The translations under genes were made by a program, and so were the position numbers. 64,000 nt of DNA, taken from contig CALGDM010000021.1 in assembly GCA_937884605.1 (NCBI GenBank), positions 1-64,000 of the forward strand, in the 5' to 3' direction. Under the pieces are notes generated by a model, which was given only the letters and a program-made list of their open reading frames with translations, ran no database searches and was not told the DNA's origin. Positions 45,537 through 54,601 of this stretch are shown piece by piece. Each line of letters starts with the position of its first letter. Positions within the stretch are counted from its first letter, which is position 1. The DNA is from an uncultured Spiribacter sp. (GTDB taxonomy: Bacteria > Pseudomonadota > Gammaproteobacteria > Nitrococcales > Nitrococcaceae).

Positions 45537-45552
45537 GATGAAGGCCTTCATC
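45537..45552. repeat. Perfect 16-bp palindrome between ccsA and dsbA
   Basis: GATGAAGGCCTTCATC begins right after the ccsA stop and lies 20 bp before the dsbA ATG. It could be an operator or processing site; it has no loop and no T-run, so it is not a standard terminator. Confidence 0.5.
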
Positions 45553-45572
45553 ACTTTCAACGGAGCCGTATC

Positions 45573-46223
45573 ATGCGATTGACCCTTTCGATGCGCCGTC
45601 TTGCCCCGGCGGCGCTGGTGCTGCTTGGCCTGGCGGCTGCACTGCTCACCCTGCCGGCGTCCGCCCAGCAGGGCTATTCGGTGCTCGATAACCCCCAGCC
45701 CACCGACGGCACCGGCGACGCGGTTCAGGTGCGGGAGTTCTTCTCGTATGGCTGCCCGCACTGCGCCGATTTCGAGCCGCTGCTGAGCGAGTGGGTGGCG
45801 GACAGTGAGGGTCGTATCGATCTGGTCCATACGCCCATCACCTTTGGTCGCGAGAGCTGGGCGGTGCTGGCCCGGGCCTATTACGCCGCCGAGGCGCTGG
45901 GCATCCTCGATCAGACCCACCGGGCCATGTTTGACGCCATCCACGAGCAGGGCCGGCGTTTTCAGAGCCATGCCGATGTCGCTGCCTTTTACGCCAGCGT
46001 GGCTGACGTCAGCGAGGCCGAGGTGATGGACGCCCTGAACTCGTTTGCGGTCAGCTCCAGCCTCAACCGTGGCGAGCGTCTGGCCGGTGCCTACGGGGTG
46101 CGTGGGACGCCGTCACTGGGCGTCGCCGGGCAGTATCTGGTGGATGTGCGCGAGGCCGGTGGTCAGCGCGGCATGCTGGACGTGGCCGACTCGCTGGTGG
46201 CCACCGAAGCGGGTGAAAGCTGA
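45573..46223 (+). CDS. dsbA: Thiol:disulfide interchange protein DsbA
   Basis: A 216-residue periplasmic oxidoreductase with a signal peptide (VLLGLAAALLTLPASAQQ) and the active site FFSYGCPHCADF (CPHC). The cis-proline loop is visible as YGVRGTPSLGV. It puts disulfides into exported proteins. Placed next to the cytochrome c assembly genes, where thiol chemistry must be balanced. No dsbB is in the window. Confidence 0.93.
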   Translation: MRLTLSMRRLAPAALVLLGLAAALLTLPASAQQGYSVLDNPQPTDGTGDAVQVREFFSYGCPHCADFEPLLSEWVADSEGRIDLVHTPITFGRESWAVLARAYYAAEALGILDQTHRAMFDAIHEQGRRFQSHADVAAFYASVADVSEAEVMDALNSFAVSSSLNRGERLAGAYGVRGTPSLGVAGQYLVDVREAGGQRGMLDVADSLVATEAGES

Positions 46224-46243
46224 ACGGCCCGGGGCCCGAGACC

Positions 46244-47053
46244 ATGGATCGATTGCCGGCCCGGTTGCGGCTGATGAGCTTCAATATCCAGGCCGGCATC
46301 GAGACCCGTTACTACCATCAGTACTTTACCCGCGGCTGGCGGCACGTATTGCCCGATACCGCCCGCGTGCCCAACCTGCGACGCATCGCCGAGACCATCC
46401 GCGACTTTGATCTGGTGGGGCTCCAGGAACTGGATGCCGGCAGCCTGCGCAGCGGCTTTGTCGACCAGACCGCGTTTCTGGCCCAGACGGCGGCCTTCCC
46501 GCACCGCTATATCCAGACCAACCGGCCGCTGGGACGGCTCGCCCAGCACAGCAACGGCCTGCTCTCGCAATGCCCGGCCACCTCGGTGACCGAGCATCGC
46601 CTGCCCGGCCGCATCCCCGGGCGGGGGGCGCTGATGGTGCGCTTCTGCACGCCGGCCGATGACCTGGTGGTGGTACTGCTGCACCTGGCGCTCAGCCAGC
46701 GGGCGCGGCTCAACCAGCTGGCCTATATCGCCGAGTGCATCGCCGACGAGTCGCATGCCATCGTCATGGGGGATCTGAACTGCCACTCGAGCAGCCCCGA
46801 GCTGCGCTACCTATGCGCCGAGACCGGCCTGCGCGAACCGGCCAGCACCCAGCCCACCTATCCAAGCTGGCGCCCGGCGCGCAATATCGACCATATCCTG
46901 GTCACGCCCAGCCTGGCGGTGGAAACGGTCGAGGTGCTGGACGCGCCGCTGTCCGATCACCTGCCGATGACCATGACGGTCAGTCTGCCGCCGGGGCTGC
47001 GGGGTCCGATTCAAGCAGCGGAGCAAGCGCTGACCACACCGTCTCGAGGATGA
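46244..47053 (+). CDS. Endonuclease/exonuclease/phosphatase (EEP) family hydrolase
   Basis: A 269-residue metal-dependent hydrolase. Family motifs: MSFNIQAG near the N-terminus, GLQELD, HLALSQRARLNQL, GDLNCHSSS and NIDHILV, with the C-terminal SDHLPM histidine. The substrate cannot be told: DNA, phosphoinositide-like or other phosphodiesters are possible. No signal peptide. The 3' end overlaps tesA on the other strand by 74 bp. Confidence 0.85.
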   Translation: MDRLPARLRLMSFNIQAGIETRYYHQYFTRGWRHVLPDTARVPNLRRIAETIRDFDLVGLQELDAGSLRSGFVDQTAFLAQTAAFPHRYIQTNRPLGRLAQHSNGLLSQCPATSVTEHRLPGRIPGRGALMVRFCTPADDLVVVLLHLALSQRARLNQLAYIAECIADESHAIVMGDLNCHSSSPELRYLCAETGLREPASTQPTYPSWRPARNIDHILVTPSLAVETVEVLDAPLSDHLPMTMTVSLPPGLRGPIQAAEQALTTPSRG

Positions 47054-47642
47054 TCGGTTGGGCCTTCTGGTTGGGGTGAATGCCGTCCGCCTGCATCAGC
47101 GACGGGTCCTCGGCGACATCGGCGAGCAGCATCGGGATCAGGGGGACGTCGGTGCGCTCGGCGACATCGCGGTAGACTTGACGGAACCGCTCGATGAACG
47201 CGGTGCCATAGTTTGAAGGCAGCCGCACGCCCGCCAGCACCACCCGGGCGCCGGCGGCCCGGGACCGGTCGATCATGGCGAGCAGGTTCTCGCGCATGGC
47301 GGCGGGCGAGATGCCGCGCAGGCCGTCGTTACCGCCCAGGGCGATGATGACGATGGATGGCTGGTGACGCTCGAGGGCGTCGGGCAGCCGGGCCCGGGCG
47401 CCCGAGGTGGTCTCGCCGCTGATCGCCGCATTGATGACGCGCGCGTCGGGGCCGAGGCGCTCGGCCAGTCGCGCCACCCAGCCGGCTTCGGTGGGCATGT
47501 TGTAGGCGGCCGACAGGCTGTCGCCCAGGACCAGGACCCGCTCGTTGGCGGCGCCGGCGCCCATGGCCGGCCCCATCACCAGCAGGGTCAGCCACAGTAA
47601 CCACGACGCATGCAGGAGTCGACCGCGTATGCCCCAACCCAT
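46980..47642 (-). CDS. tesA: Multifunctional esterase/lysophospholipase TesA
   Basis: A 220-residue SGNH hydrolase with a signal peptide (LLWLTLLVMGPAMGAGAA). Block I is VLVLGDSLSAAYNM (catalytic Ser), then ISGETTSG, ALGGNDGLRG and the Asp-His pair in DGIHPN. It acts as thioesterase, esterase and lysophospholipase in the periplasm. It is divergent from ybbA-ybbP, exactly as in E. coli. Confidence 0.94.
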   Translation of the reverse strand: MGWGIRGRLLHASWLLWLTLLVMGPAMGAGAANERVLVLGDSLSAAYNMPTEAGWVARLAERLGPDARVINAAISGETTSGARARLPDALERHQPSIVIIALGGNDGLRGISPAAMRENLLAMIDRSRAAGARVVLAGVRLPSNYGTAFIERFRQVYRDVAERTDVPLIPMLLADVAEDPSLMQADGIHPNQKAQPIILETVWSALAPLLESDPAAPAAD

Positions 47643-47667
47643 GGAATCCTCCCGTCAGGAATCGCCG

Positions 47668-48336
47668 ATGCTTGAAGCGAGCGCGCTGGCGATGCGCTTC
47701 GAAGCCCCGGAAGGCCGGATCAGCCTGTTCGAAAACCTTGATCTTAGCATTGATGCCGGCGACTCCCTGGCGATTCTGGGGACATCGGGATCCGGCAAGT
47801 CGACCCTGCTGGGCCTGCTGGCGGGGCTCGACCTGCCGAGCGGCGGTCGGGTGAGTCTGGCCGGCCAGGATCTGACCGCCCTGGATGAGGACGAGCGCGC
47901 CGCCCTGCGCAGCGGTCGGGTCGGGTTTGTGTTTCAGGCGTTCCACCTGCTGCCGGGCCTGACCGCGCTCGAGAACGTCATGCTGCCCGCGGAGCTCGCC
48001 GGCGAGCGTCAGGCCCGGCCCCAGGCCGCCGCGGCGCTTGAGCGGGTGGGACTGGCGGATCGCGTCGCCCACTACCCCGCGCAGCTTTCGGGCGGCGAGC
48101 AGCAGCGCGTGGCACTGGCCCGGGCGTTTGTCAGTCGGCCGCAGATCCTGTTTGCCGACGAGCCCACCGGCAACCTCGATCATCACACCGGCGAGCAGGT
48201 CATCGATCGGCTGTTTGCCCTCAATCGTGACTATGGCACCACCCTGATCCTGGTCACCCATGACCAGGCCGTTGCCGGGCGCTGTGCCCGGGTGCGCTAC
48301 CTGCGCGATGGCGCGCTGGCCACGGAGGCCGGCTGA
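47668..48336 (+). CDS. ybbA: ABC transporter ATP-binding protein YbbA
   Basis: A 222-residue ATPase of the LolD/MacB-like group: Walker [18 protein letters not shown], signature [15 protein letters not shown], Walker [12 protein letters not shown], switch His in THDQA. The ATG at 47668 has AGGA seven bases upstream; ATG codons at 47629 and 47641 are alternatives. Overlap with ybbP is one base. The YbbAP complex is related to lipoprotein and hydrophobic-compound transporters; its substrate is not established. Confidence 0.92.
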   Translation: MLEASALAMRFEAPEGRISLFENLDLSIDAGDSLAILGTSGSGKSTLLGLLAGLDLPSGGRVSLAGQDLTALDEDERAALRSGRVGFVFQAFHLLPGLTALENVMLPAELAGERQARPQAAAALERVGLADRVAHYPAQLSGGEQQRVALARAFVSRPQILFADEPTGNLDHHTGEQVIDRLFALNRDYGTTLILVTHDQAVAGRCARVRYLRDGALATEAG

Positions 48337-50813
48337 TGCTGGCGCTGCGGCTGCTCTACCGGGACTGGCGCGGGGGCGAACTGCGCCTGCTGGCGCTGGC
48401 GCTGATCATTGCCGTGGCCGCCGTTACCGGCGTGTCATGGCTGGCCGACCGGGTGGCCGGCGCCACCGAGGCGCGGGCCGCCGATCTGCTGGCGGCCGAC
48501 CGGGCGGTGGAATATCCCCGCGCCATTCCCGATGCCTGGCAGAGCGAGGCCGAGTCGCGGGGCCTGACCACGGCGCGCACGGCGGTATTCCCCACCGTGG
48601 TCCTCAATGATCAGGCCAGCCGGCTGGTCTCGGCCAAGGCCGTGAGTGACCGCTATCCCCTGCGCGGCAGTCTGCGCATTCAGCGCGGCCCCGGCGCCGA
48701 AGAAGTCGTCCCCGATGGCATTCCCGCCCCGGGCACCGCCTGGATCGAATCGCGCCTGCTGGGGCTGCTGGATGTCTCGGTGGGCGAGACCCTCGAGATC
48801 GGCGCCCATACCCTGGAGGTGGCCGGGATCCTGAGTTTTGAGCCCGATCGCGGTCAGGGCTTTGGTGGACTGGCGCCGCGGTTGATGTTCAACCACGCCG
48901 ATCTGCCCGCCACCGAGCTGCTCGGCGAAGGCAGCCGGGTCCGGCATAAGCTGCTGCTGGCCGGGCCCCTGCCGGCGCTCGACGGGTTCACCGATCAGCT
49001 CGTGGCCCGCGAGGGCAATGCCGTGGAGATTGAACGGCCCAGCGAGCAGGGCCGCGGCGCCTCGGAGATCATCGAGCAGGCCAAGCGCTTTCTGGGCCTG
49101 GCGGCGCTGCTGACGGTGATTGTGGCCGGCGTGGCGGTGCTGCTGACGGTGCGCCACTACGCCGAGCGCCAGATTACCGGTGTCGCGGTGATGCGCGCCA
49201 TTGGCGCGACCCGGCGCCAGGTGCTGGCGCTGATGATCGGCAAACTGCTGTGGCTGGGACTGTTCGCCGGGGCGATCGGCGCGGGTCTGGGTTATCTGCT
49301 GCACCTGGGCATGCTGGCGCTGGTCGCGGAGCTGCTCGACACCCGCCTGCCCCCGGCCGGCTGGCAACCGCTGGCCACCGGCTGGCTGACCGCGGCAGCG
49401 GCGCTGGTGGGATTTGCCCTGCCCACCCTGGCGCGCCTGCGCAACGCACCCCCCATGCGGGTGCTGCGCCAGGATCTGGGCAGCGGCCTGCTGGGTGCCG
49501 GTGTCCCGCTGCTGGCGGCAGCTGGCGTTATCGTCGCGTTAATGGCCTGGCAGGCCGGCGATCTGCGGGTCACGCTGAGTGTACTGGGGGCGGTGACGGC
49601 CACCCTGGCCATGCTGACCGCGGTGGCAGCGGCGGTGGTGTATGGCGCCCGGGCCTGGTCGCGGCGCGGCGGCAACCGCCGGTTGCTGTGGCTGACCGGC
49701 TTCACCCGCCGGCCGGTCACCGCCATCATCCAGATCGTCGCCGTGGGCGTGGGCCTGATGAGCCTGTTCCTGCTGGCGGTGGTGCGCAACGACCTGCTGA
49801 GCGCCTGGGAAAGCGAGATCCCGGCGGATGCGCCCAACCAGTTCCTGATCAACATCCAGCCGGACGAGCTGGACGGGGTTCGCTCGCGGCTGGCCGAGGC
49901 GCAGATCGACACGCGCTTCTACCCCATGGTGCGGGCGCGGCTGACCGCGTTGAACGATGCCCCGGTGCAGGCCGGCGACTATGACAGCGCCCAGGCCCGG
50001 CGCCTGGCGCGGCGCGAGTTCAACCTGTCGTGGACCACCGAGCTGCAGGCGGATAATCGCCTCGTCGCCGGCGACTGGTGGGGCGACGTCGACGATCCGC
50101 GGCCGCAGCTGTCGGTGGAAACCGATTTTGCCGAGGAAATCGGCGTCGAGCTGGGCGACCGCATGACCTTCAGTTCGGGCGGTCAGCGCGTCACCGCCCA
50201 GGTCACCAGCCTGCGCGAGGTGCGCTGGGAGAGCTTTAACGTCAACTTCTTTGTGCTGGCCTCGCCCGGGACCTTCGATGATCTGCCCGCGACCTGGCTG
50301 ACCAGCTTTCATCTGCCGCCGGAGCAGGGCCAGGTGCTCAACGACCTGGTCCGCACCTATCCCAGCGTGACCCCGATTGATGTGAGCAGCGTGCTGCGGA
50401 TCGTGCGCACCATTATCGATCAGGGATCGAGCGTGGTGGAGCTCATGGCGCTGCTGACCCTGGCGGCGGGTGTGCTGGTGCTGCTGGCGGCCCTGCAGAT
50501 CACCGGCGAGCAACGCCGCTTTGAGAGCGCCCTGCTGCGGGCCCTGGGCGCCAGTGGCCGGCGCATCCGCCGCATGGCGCGGCTGGAGTTCTGGCTGGTG
50601 GGCCTGGTGGCCGGTGGTCTGGCTGGTCTGTCGGCCACGGCCGCCGGTATGGTGGTGGCCGAGGTGCTGTTCAGCCTGGATTATCCGTTTCGGCCGCTGA
50701 CCCTGGTGGTCGGCGCGCTCGTCGGCCTTGTCACCGTCTGGGCCGCCGGCGCCCTGGGGGCGCGGCGCTACTACCGGGCGTCGCCGATGCGGTTGCTGCG
50801 GGAAGGGGGATAA
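48336..50813 (+). CDS. ybbP: FtsX-like ABC transporter permease YbbP
   Basis: An 825-residue permease with an N-terminal membrane helix (LLALALIIAVAAVTGVSWLA), a periplasmic domain, a first FtsX block (FLGLAALLTVIVAGVAVLLT), internal helices and a second C-terminal FtsX block (ELMALLTLAAGVLVLLAALQ). About ten membrane helices, as in E. coli YbbP. It partners YbbA encoded directly upstream. A repeat element starts 10 bp after its stop. Confidence 0.92.
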   Translation: MLALRLLYRDWRGGELRLLALALIIAVAAVTGVSWLADRVAGATEARAADLLAADRAVEYPRAIPDAWQSEAESRGLTTARTAVFPTVVLNDQASRLVSAKAVSDRYPLRGSLRIQRGPGAEEVVPDGIPAPGTAWIESRLLGLLDVSVGETLEIGAHTLEVAGILSFEPDRGQGFGGLAPRLMFNHADLPATELLGEGSRVRHKLLLAGPLPALDGFTDQLVAREGNAVEIERPSEQGRGASEIIEQAKRFLGLAALLTVIVAGVAVLLTVRHYAERQITGVAVMRAIGATRRQVLALMIGKLLWLGLFAGAIGAGLGYLLHLGMLALVAELLDTRLPPAGWQPLATGWLTAAAALVGFALPTLARLRNAPPMRVLRQDLGSGLLGAGVPLLAAAGVIVALMAWQAGDLRVTLSVLGAVTATLAMLTAVAAAVVYGARAWSRRGGNRRLLWLTGFTRRPVTAIIQIVAVGVGLMSLFLLAVVRNDLLSAWESEIPADAPNQFLINIQPDELDGVRSRLAEAQIDTRFYPMVRARLTALNDAPVQAGDYDSAQARRLARREFNLSWTTELQADNRLVAGDWWGDVDDPRPQLSVETDFAEEIGVELGDRMTFSSGGQRVTAQVTSLREVRWESFNVNFFVLASPGTFDDLPATWLTSFHLPPEQGQVLNDLVRTYPSVTPIDVSSVLRIVRTIIDQGSSVVELMALLTLAAGVLVLLAALQITGEQRRFESALLRALGASGRRIRRMARLEFWLVGLVAGGLAGLSATAAGMVVAEVLFSLDYPFRPLTLVVGALVGLVTVWAAGALGARRYYRASPMRLLREGG

Positions 50814-50823
50814 AGACGGGGGC

Positions 50824-51104
50824 GCGGTGCGGTGGCGCTCCCGGTGCGGTGCCGCTTCCGTCCCCTTTCCCCGCGCTCACACGATGCGGGGCGCCTCGAG
50901 ATCGCACGGTGAAAGGGGACGGAATCGGCAATCCCCGGATCGGGTGGCGCGCCCGGCATTGGCGATCCCGTTGCCCTGGATCGGGCGACCTCGGGACGCC
51001 GGGGTGTGTGGGATCCACTGCGTGAAGTGCCCCGCGTACCGCGCGAGCCCGGGCCAGGGCAACGGGATCGACACCGCACTGCAATGGAAGCGCCACCGCA
51101 CCGC
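50824..51104. repeat. REP-like palindromic repeat, copy A
   Basis: This element fills most of the 354-bp gap between ybbP and phaC; no gene is seen in the gap. It is bounded by 19-bp inverted ends, 50824-50842 and 51086-51104, with one mismatch. Inside, 50844-51070 is repeated in copy B after phaC (9 differences in 227 bp, only 3 in the first 207). A long hairpin pairs 50851-50869 with 50911-50929 (18 of 19), carrying the CCGTCCCCTTTC motif. A second exact 17-bp hairpin pairs 50963-50979 with 51054-51070. It resembles composite REP/BIME or MITE-type non-autonomous elements. Confidence 0.8.
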
Positions 51105-51167
51105 CTAATGGAACCCGGCCCGATGCCCCCGAGCCCAAAGGAATAGAGCGTCACGAAAGGAAGCGCC

Positions 51168-52919
51168 ATGACACGACTGGACCACGCCTTCTCCGAGCAA
51201 GTCACCGATCCCGTCGCCTGGGATCGACTGTTGCATGCCCTGATCGGGCGCATGACCGGCGGGATCTCGCCGACCGCGCTGCAGCTGGCGTTTTTTGACT
51301 GGGCCGGCCATCTGGCGCTCAACCCCGGCCGTCAGGGCGCGCTTCAGGAAAAGGCCCTGCGCAAGGCGCTGCGGCTTGCCGCCTACTCCGGTCACTGCCT
51401 TGCCGAGGACGGGGAGACGCGCTGCATCGAGCCGCTGGCCGACGATCAGCGCTTCGAGGCGCCGGCCTGGGGGCGCTGGCCGTTTTCGCTGATCCATCAG
51501 GGGTTTCTGCTCCAGCAGCAGTGGTGGCATGTGGCGACCACCGGGGTGCCCGGCGTGAATCCGCATCATGAGGAGGTGGTCAACTTTACCGTCCGCCAGA
51601 TGCTTGACGTGTTCTCGCCGTCGAATTTTCTGCCCACCAACCCCGAAGTGCTCGAGCGCACCGTCAACGAGCGCGGCGTCAACCTGCTCCGCGGTGGCTC
51701 GAACTGGCTCGAGGATGTGCAGCGCGAACTCGCCGGCCGGCCGCAGAAGGGTCACGAGGACTATCAGGTGGGCCGCGATCTGGCCGTCACGCCGGGCAAG
51801 GTGGTCCATCGCAACGCCCTCATGGAGCTGATCCAGTACGAGCCCACCACCGACACCGTCCACCCCGAGCCGGTGCTGATCGTGCCGGCGTGGATCATGA
51901 AGTACTACATCCTCGACCTGCAGCCGGGGCGCTCGCTGATCGAATACCTGGTCAATCAGGGCCATACGGTGTTCGTGGTGTCGTGGAAAAACCCCGGTCC
52001 CGAGGACCGCGAGATGGGCATGGCTGACTATCGGCGTCTGGGCGTGAACGACGCGCTGGATGCGGTGAACCGCATTATTCCCGATCAGAAGGTGCACGGC
52101 GTGGGGTATTGTCTGGGCGGCACGCTGCTGACCCTGGCGGCGGCGGCCATGGCGCGCGACGGCGATGATCGGCTGGCCACGCTGTCGCTGCTGGCCGCGC
52201 AGACCGACTTTACCGAGCCGGGCGAGCTGGATCTGTTTATCGACGAGTCGCAGGTGTCATTCCTTGAGGATGTGATGTGGGCGCGGGGCTATCTGGGCCG
52301 TGATCGCATGGCCGGCGCCTTCCATCTGCTGCGCTCCCAGGATCTGGTGTGGTCGCGGATGGTGCGTCACTACCTGATGGGCGAGCGCGAGGAGATGTTC
52401 GATCTGATGGCCTGGAACGCCGATGCCACCCGCCTGCCCTACCGCATGCACAGCGACTATCTGCGCGATCTGTTTTTGCATAATGATCTGGTGGAAGGGC
52501 GCTACGATGTCGGCGGACAGCCCGTGTCGGTGAGCGATATCCAGGTGCCGATCTTTTCGGTGGCCACGCGCAAGGACCACATCGCCCCGTGGCATTCGGT
52601 CTACAAGATCATCCGCCTGGCACGCACCGACGTGACCTTTCTGCTGACCCGGGGCGGGCACAACGCCGGTATTGTCAGCGAGCCGGGCCATCCGCGCCGG
52701 CATTATCAGATCAAGCATTTCAAGCCGCTGGAGCCCACCTATCCGGCGGAGCGGTTCGAGCGCGAGACGCCCAGCGAGGAAGGCTCGTGGTGGCCGGCCT
52801 GGCAGCAGTGGCTGGCTGGTCGCTCGGGTCAGGCCGTTGCGCCGCCGGCGATGGGCGCGCCTCAGGAGGGTTACGCGCCGGGCGTGGCGGCGCCGGGGGA
52901 ATACGTACTCATGCCCTAA
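51168..52919 (+). CDS. phaC: Class I poly(3-hydroxyalkanoate) synthase PhaC
   Basis: A 583-residue alpha/beta-hydrolase-fold polymerase that joins hydroxyacyl-CoA units into storage polyester. The lipase-like box is GVGYCLGGT with catalytic Cys315; the catalytic His is in RGGHNAGIVS, and the Asp is expected in VATRKDHIAPW. Its length and N-terminal domain (FSPSNFLPTNPEVL) fit class I. AAAGGAAGCGCC precedes the ATG. No phaA, phaB, phasin or depolymerase is nearby. It is flanked by two direct repeats. Confidence 0.95.
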   Translation: MTRLDHAFSEQVTDPVAWDRLLHALIGRMTGGISPTALQLAFFDWAGHLALNPGRQGALQEKALRKALRLAAYSGHCLAEDGETRCIEPLADDQRFEAPAWGRWPFSLIHQGFLLQQQWWHVATTGVPGVNPHHEEVVNFTVRQMLDVFSPSNFLPTNPEVLERTVNERGVNLLRGGSNWLEDVQRELAGRPQKGHEDYQVGRDLAVTPGKVVHRNALMELIQYEPTTDTVHPEPVLIVPAWIMKYYILDLQPGRSLIEYLVNQGHTVFVVSWKNPGPEDREMGMADYRRLGVNDALDAVNRIIPDQKVHGVGYCLGGTLLTLAAAAMARDGDDRLATLSLLAAQTDFTEPGELDLFIDESQVSFLEDVMWARGYLGRDRMAGAFHLLRSQDLVWSRMVRHYLMGEREEMFDLMAWNADATRLPYRMHSDYLRDLFLHNDLVEGRYDVGGQPVSVSDIQVPIFSVATRKDHIAPWHSVYKIIRLARTDVTFLLTRGGHNAGIVSEPGHPRRHYQIKHFKPLEPTYPAERFERETPSEEGSWWPAWQQWLAGRSGQAVAPPAMGAPQEGYAPGVAAPGEYVLMP

Positions 52920-52923
52920 GGTA

Positions 52924-53150
52924 GTGCGGTGCCGCTTCCGTCCCCTTTCCCCGCGCTCACACGATGCGGGGCGCCTCGAGATCGCACGGTGAAAGGGGAC
53001 GGAATCGGCAATCCCCGGATCGGGTGGCGCGTCCGGCATTGGCGATCCCGTTGCCCTGGATCGGGCGACCTCGGGACGCCGGGGTGTGTGGGATCCATTG
53101 CGTGAAGCGCCCCGCGTACCGCGCGAGCCCGATTCAGGGTAATGGGAGCG
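52924..53150. repeat. REP-like palindromic repeat, copy B
   Basis: A direct copy of 50844-51070 beginning 4 bp after the phaC stop, identical over its first 108 bp and about 96% identical overall. The CCGTCCCCTTTC hairpin is intact. The outer 19-bp inverted ends of copy A are missing here. Instead the right side (about 53133-53157) can pair with the internal arm GGCATTGGCGATCCC. The 263-bp gap between phaC and cysQ holds no gene. Confidence 0.8.
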
Positions 53151-53182
53151 CCAATACCCCCGAATCGCACCGAGTATGCCGG

Positions 53183-54031
53183 CTAGCGCTCCTCCACCGG
53201 CAACCCGTCAAGCGCCGCCGTCCAGGGCCATTGCGGATCGCCGATCACCACAAAGTTGGGGTTAAGCGTTGACGGTTTGGTGTTGTAGCGCAGCGGCGTG
53301 CCATCGGGGCGGATGACCGCGCCGCCGGCGGCCTCGACGATGCATTGGGCCGCCGCGCTGTCCCACTCCGAGGTGGGGCCGAAGCGCGGATAGCAGTCGG
53401 CCTCGCCCTCGGCCACCAGGCAGAACTTGATGGAACTGCCCATGGAGCGGGTCTGGTAGGCGGGCAGGCGCTCGAGCAGCGCTTCGACCTGCGGATGGCG
53501 GTGCGAACGACTGACCACCAGGGTCAGGTCGGTGGGCGGCGTGCGCCGGGTCTGGATGGCGCGCTGGCCCTCGGCATCGTGGCGCCGCGCCCAGCCCAGG
53601 GCGGTTTCCCCGTCGCGGGCCGGGCGATGGACGGCCTCCCAGGTGCACTCGAGGACCGGCGCGTGGACCACGCCAAAGATCGGCCGACCGGCCTCGATGA
53701 GGGCGATGTTGACCGTGAACTCGCCATTGCGCTTGACGAATTCGCGGGTGCCATCCAGCGGATCCACCAGCCAGTAGGTGGTCCAGGCCCGGCGCTCGGC
53801 ATAGTCGGGCAGGCCGCCCTCCTCGGAGACCACCGGGATGTCGGGGGTCAGCGCCTGCAGGCGTGCTTCGATCAGCGCGTGGGCGGCGTTGTCGGCGGTG
53901 GTCAGCGGCGAGTCGTCGGCCTTGGCCTGGACCTCGAAGCCGTTGGCATAGATGCCGAGGATCTCGCGGCCCGCGGCCTCGGCAATGGCGACGGCCTGTT
54001 CGGCCAGGTGGGGGAGTGTCTGATTATCCAT
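53183..54031 (-). CDS. cysQ: 3'(2'),5'-bisphosphate nucleotidase CysQ
   Basis: A 282-residue Li-sensitive, Mg-dependent phosphatase of the inositol monophosphatase fold that hydrolyses PAP formed in sulfate assimilation. Metal-binding motifs: VVSEEGG, WLVDPLDGTREFVKRNGEF and the C-terminal SEWDSAAAQCIVEAAGG. The ATG at 54031 is chosen; TATATT lies 7 bp before it, so the mRNA may be leaderless. Confidence 0.93.
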   Translation of the reverse strand: MDNQTLPHLAEQAVAIAEAAGREILGIYANGFEVQAKADDSPLTTADNAAHALIEARLQALTPDIPVVSEEGGLPDYAERRAWTTYWLVDPLDGTREFVKRNGEFTVNIALIEAGRPIFGVVHAPVLECTWEAVHRPARDGETALGWARRHDAEGQRAIQTRRTPPTDLTLVVSRSHRHPQVEALLERLPAYQTRSMGSSIKFCLVAEGEADCYPRFGPTSEWDSAAAQCIVEAAGGAVIRPDGTPLRYNTKPSTLNPNFVVIGDPQWPWTAALDGLPVEER

Positions 54032-54038
54032 GGACCCC

Positions 54039-54066
54039 AATATACAGGCTATTTGACACCGGTGAA
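54039..54066 (-). promoter_or_regulatory. Candidate cysQ promoter
   Basis: On the minus strand TTCACC (54066-54061) is followed after 16 bp by TATATT (54044-54039). The -10 ends 7 bp before the cysQ ATG, placing transcription start at or within a base or two of the start codon. Confidence 0.45.
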
Positions 54067-54199
54067 TCAGGGGGCTAGCCTTCGACCTACAAGCCCTTCC
54101 GGGCGATGTCCCCTTAGCCATTTTCATTGATTTGACGGGCGATCCGTTCGACCGGCCCGATCTCGATCAGCGACCGATACCCCTTTGGAGGAATGCTTC

Positions 54200-54526
54200 G
54201 TGAGCGACAATATCGTCCACGTGTCCGACGCCAATTTTGAATCCGAAGTCGTCAATGCCGACCAGCCGGTCCTTGTGGACTACTGGGCGGAGTGGTGCGG
54301 CCCCTGCAAGATGATCGGCCCGATTCTCGAAGAGATTGCCGGCAGCTACGAGGGCAAGCTTCGAATCGCCAAGCTCAACATCGATGAGAACCCCGAGACC
54401 CCGCCCAAGTACGGGATCCGTGGTATTCCCACGCTGATGCTGTTCAAGAATGGCGGTGTCGAGGCCACCAAGGTGGGCGCCCTGTCGAAGGCGCAGCTCT
54501 CCGCGTTCATCGACAGCAACCTTTAA
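54200..54526 (+). CDS. trxA: Thioredoxin 1
   Basis: A 108-residue thioredoxin with the active site [12 protein letters not shown] (WCGPC) and cis-Pro in [14 protein letters not shown], the same length class as E. coli TrxA. The GTG at 54200 is chosen because TTGGAGG lies 8 bp upstream and the N-terminus SDNIVHVSD then matches. It is followed by rho, the usual trxA-rho order. Confidence 0.96.
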   Translation: MSDNIVHVSDANFESEVVNADQPVLVDYWAEWCGPCKMIGPILEEIAGSYEGKLRIAKLNIDENPETPPKYGIRGIPTLMLFKNGGVEATKVGALSKAQLSAFIDSNL

Positions 54527-54601
54527 CCTGCGGGACCCCCTCGGGGTGCGTCCCCTCCCACCAAGGCAGCGGTCGTCCGTCGGGCGGCCCCTCTAGCAAA
54601 A

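Noticed and set aside
50877-51138. Small open frames inside the repeat copies before and after phaC
   Set aside because: They are shared by both copies only because the DNA is repeated, have no ribosome sites, and the arms are explained by hairpin structure.
54527-54601. Terminator between trxA and rho
   Set aside because: GGGACCCCCTCGGGGTGCGTCCC can fold, but no T-run follows, so it is not a convincing intrinsic terminator.
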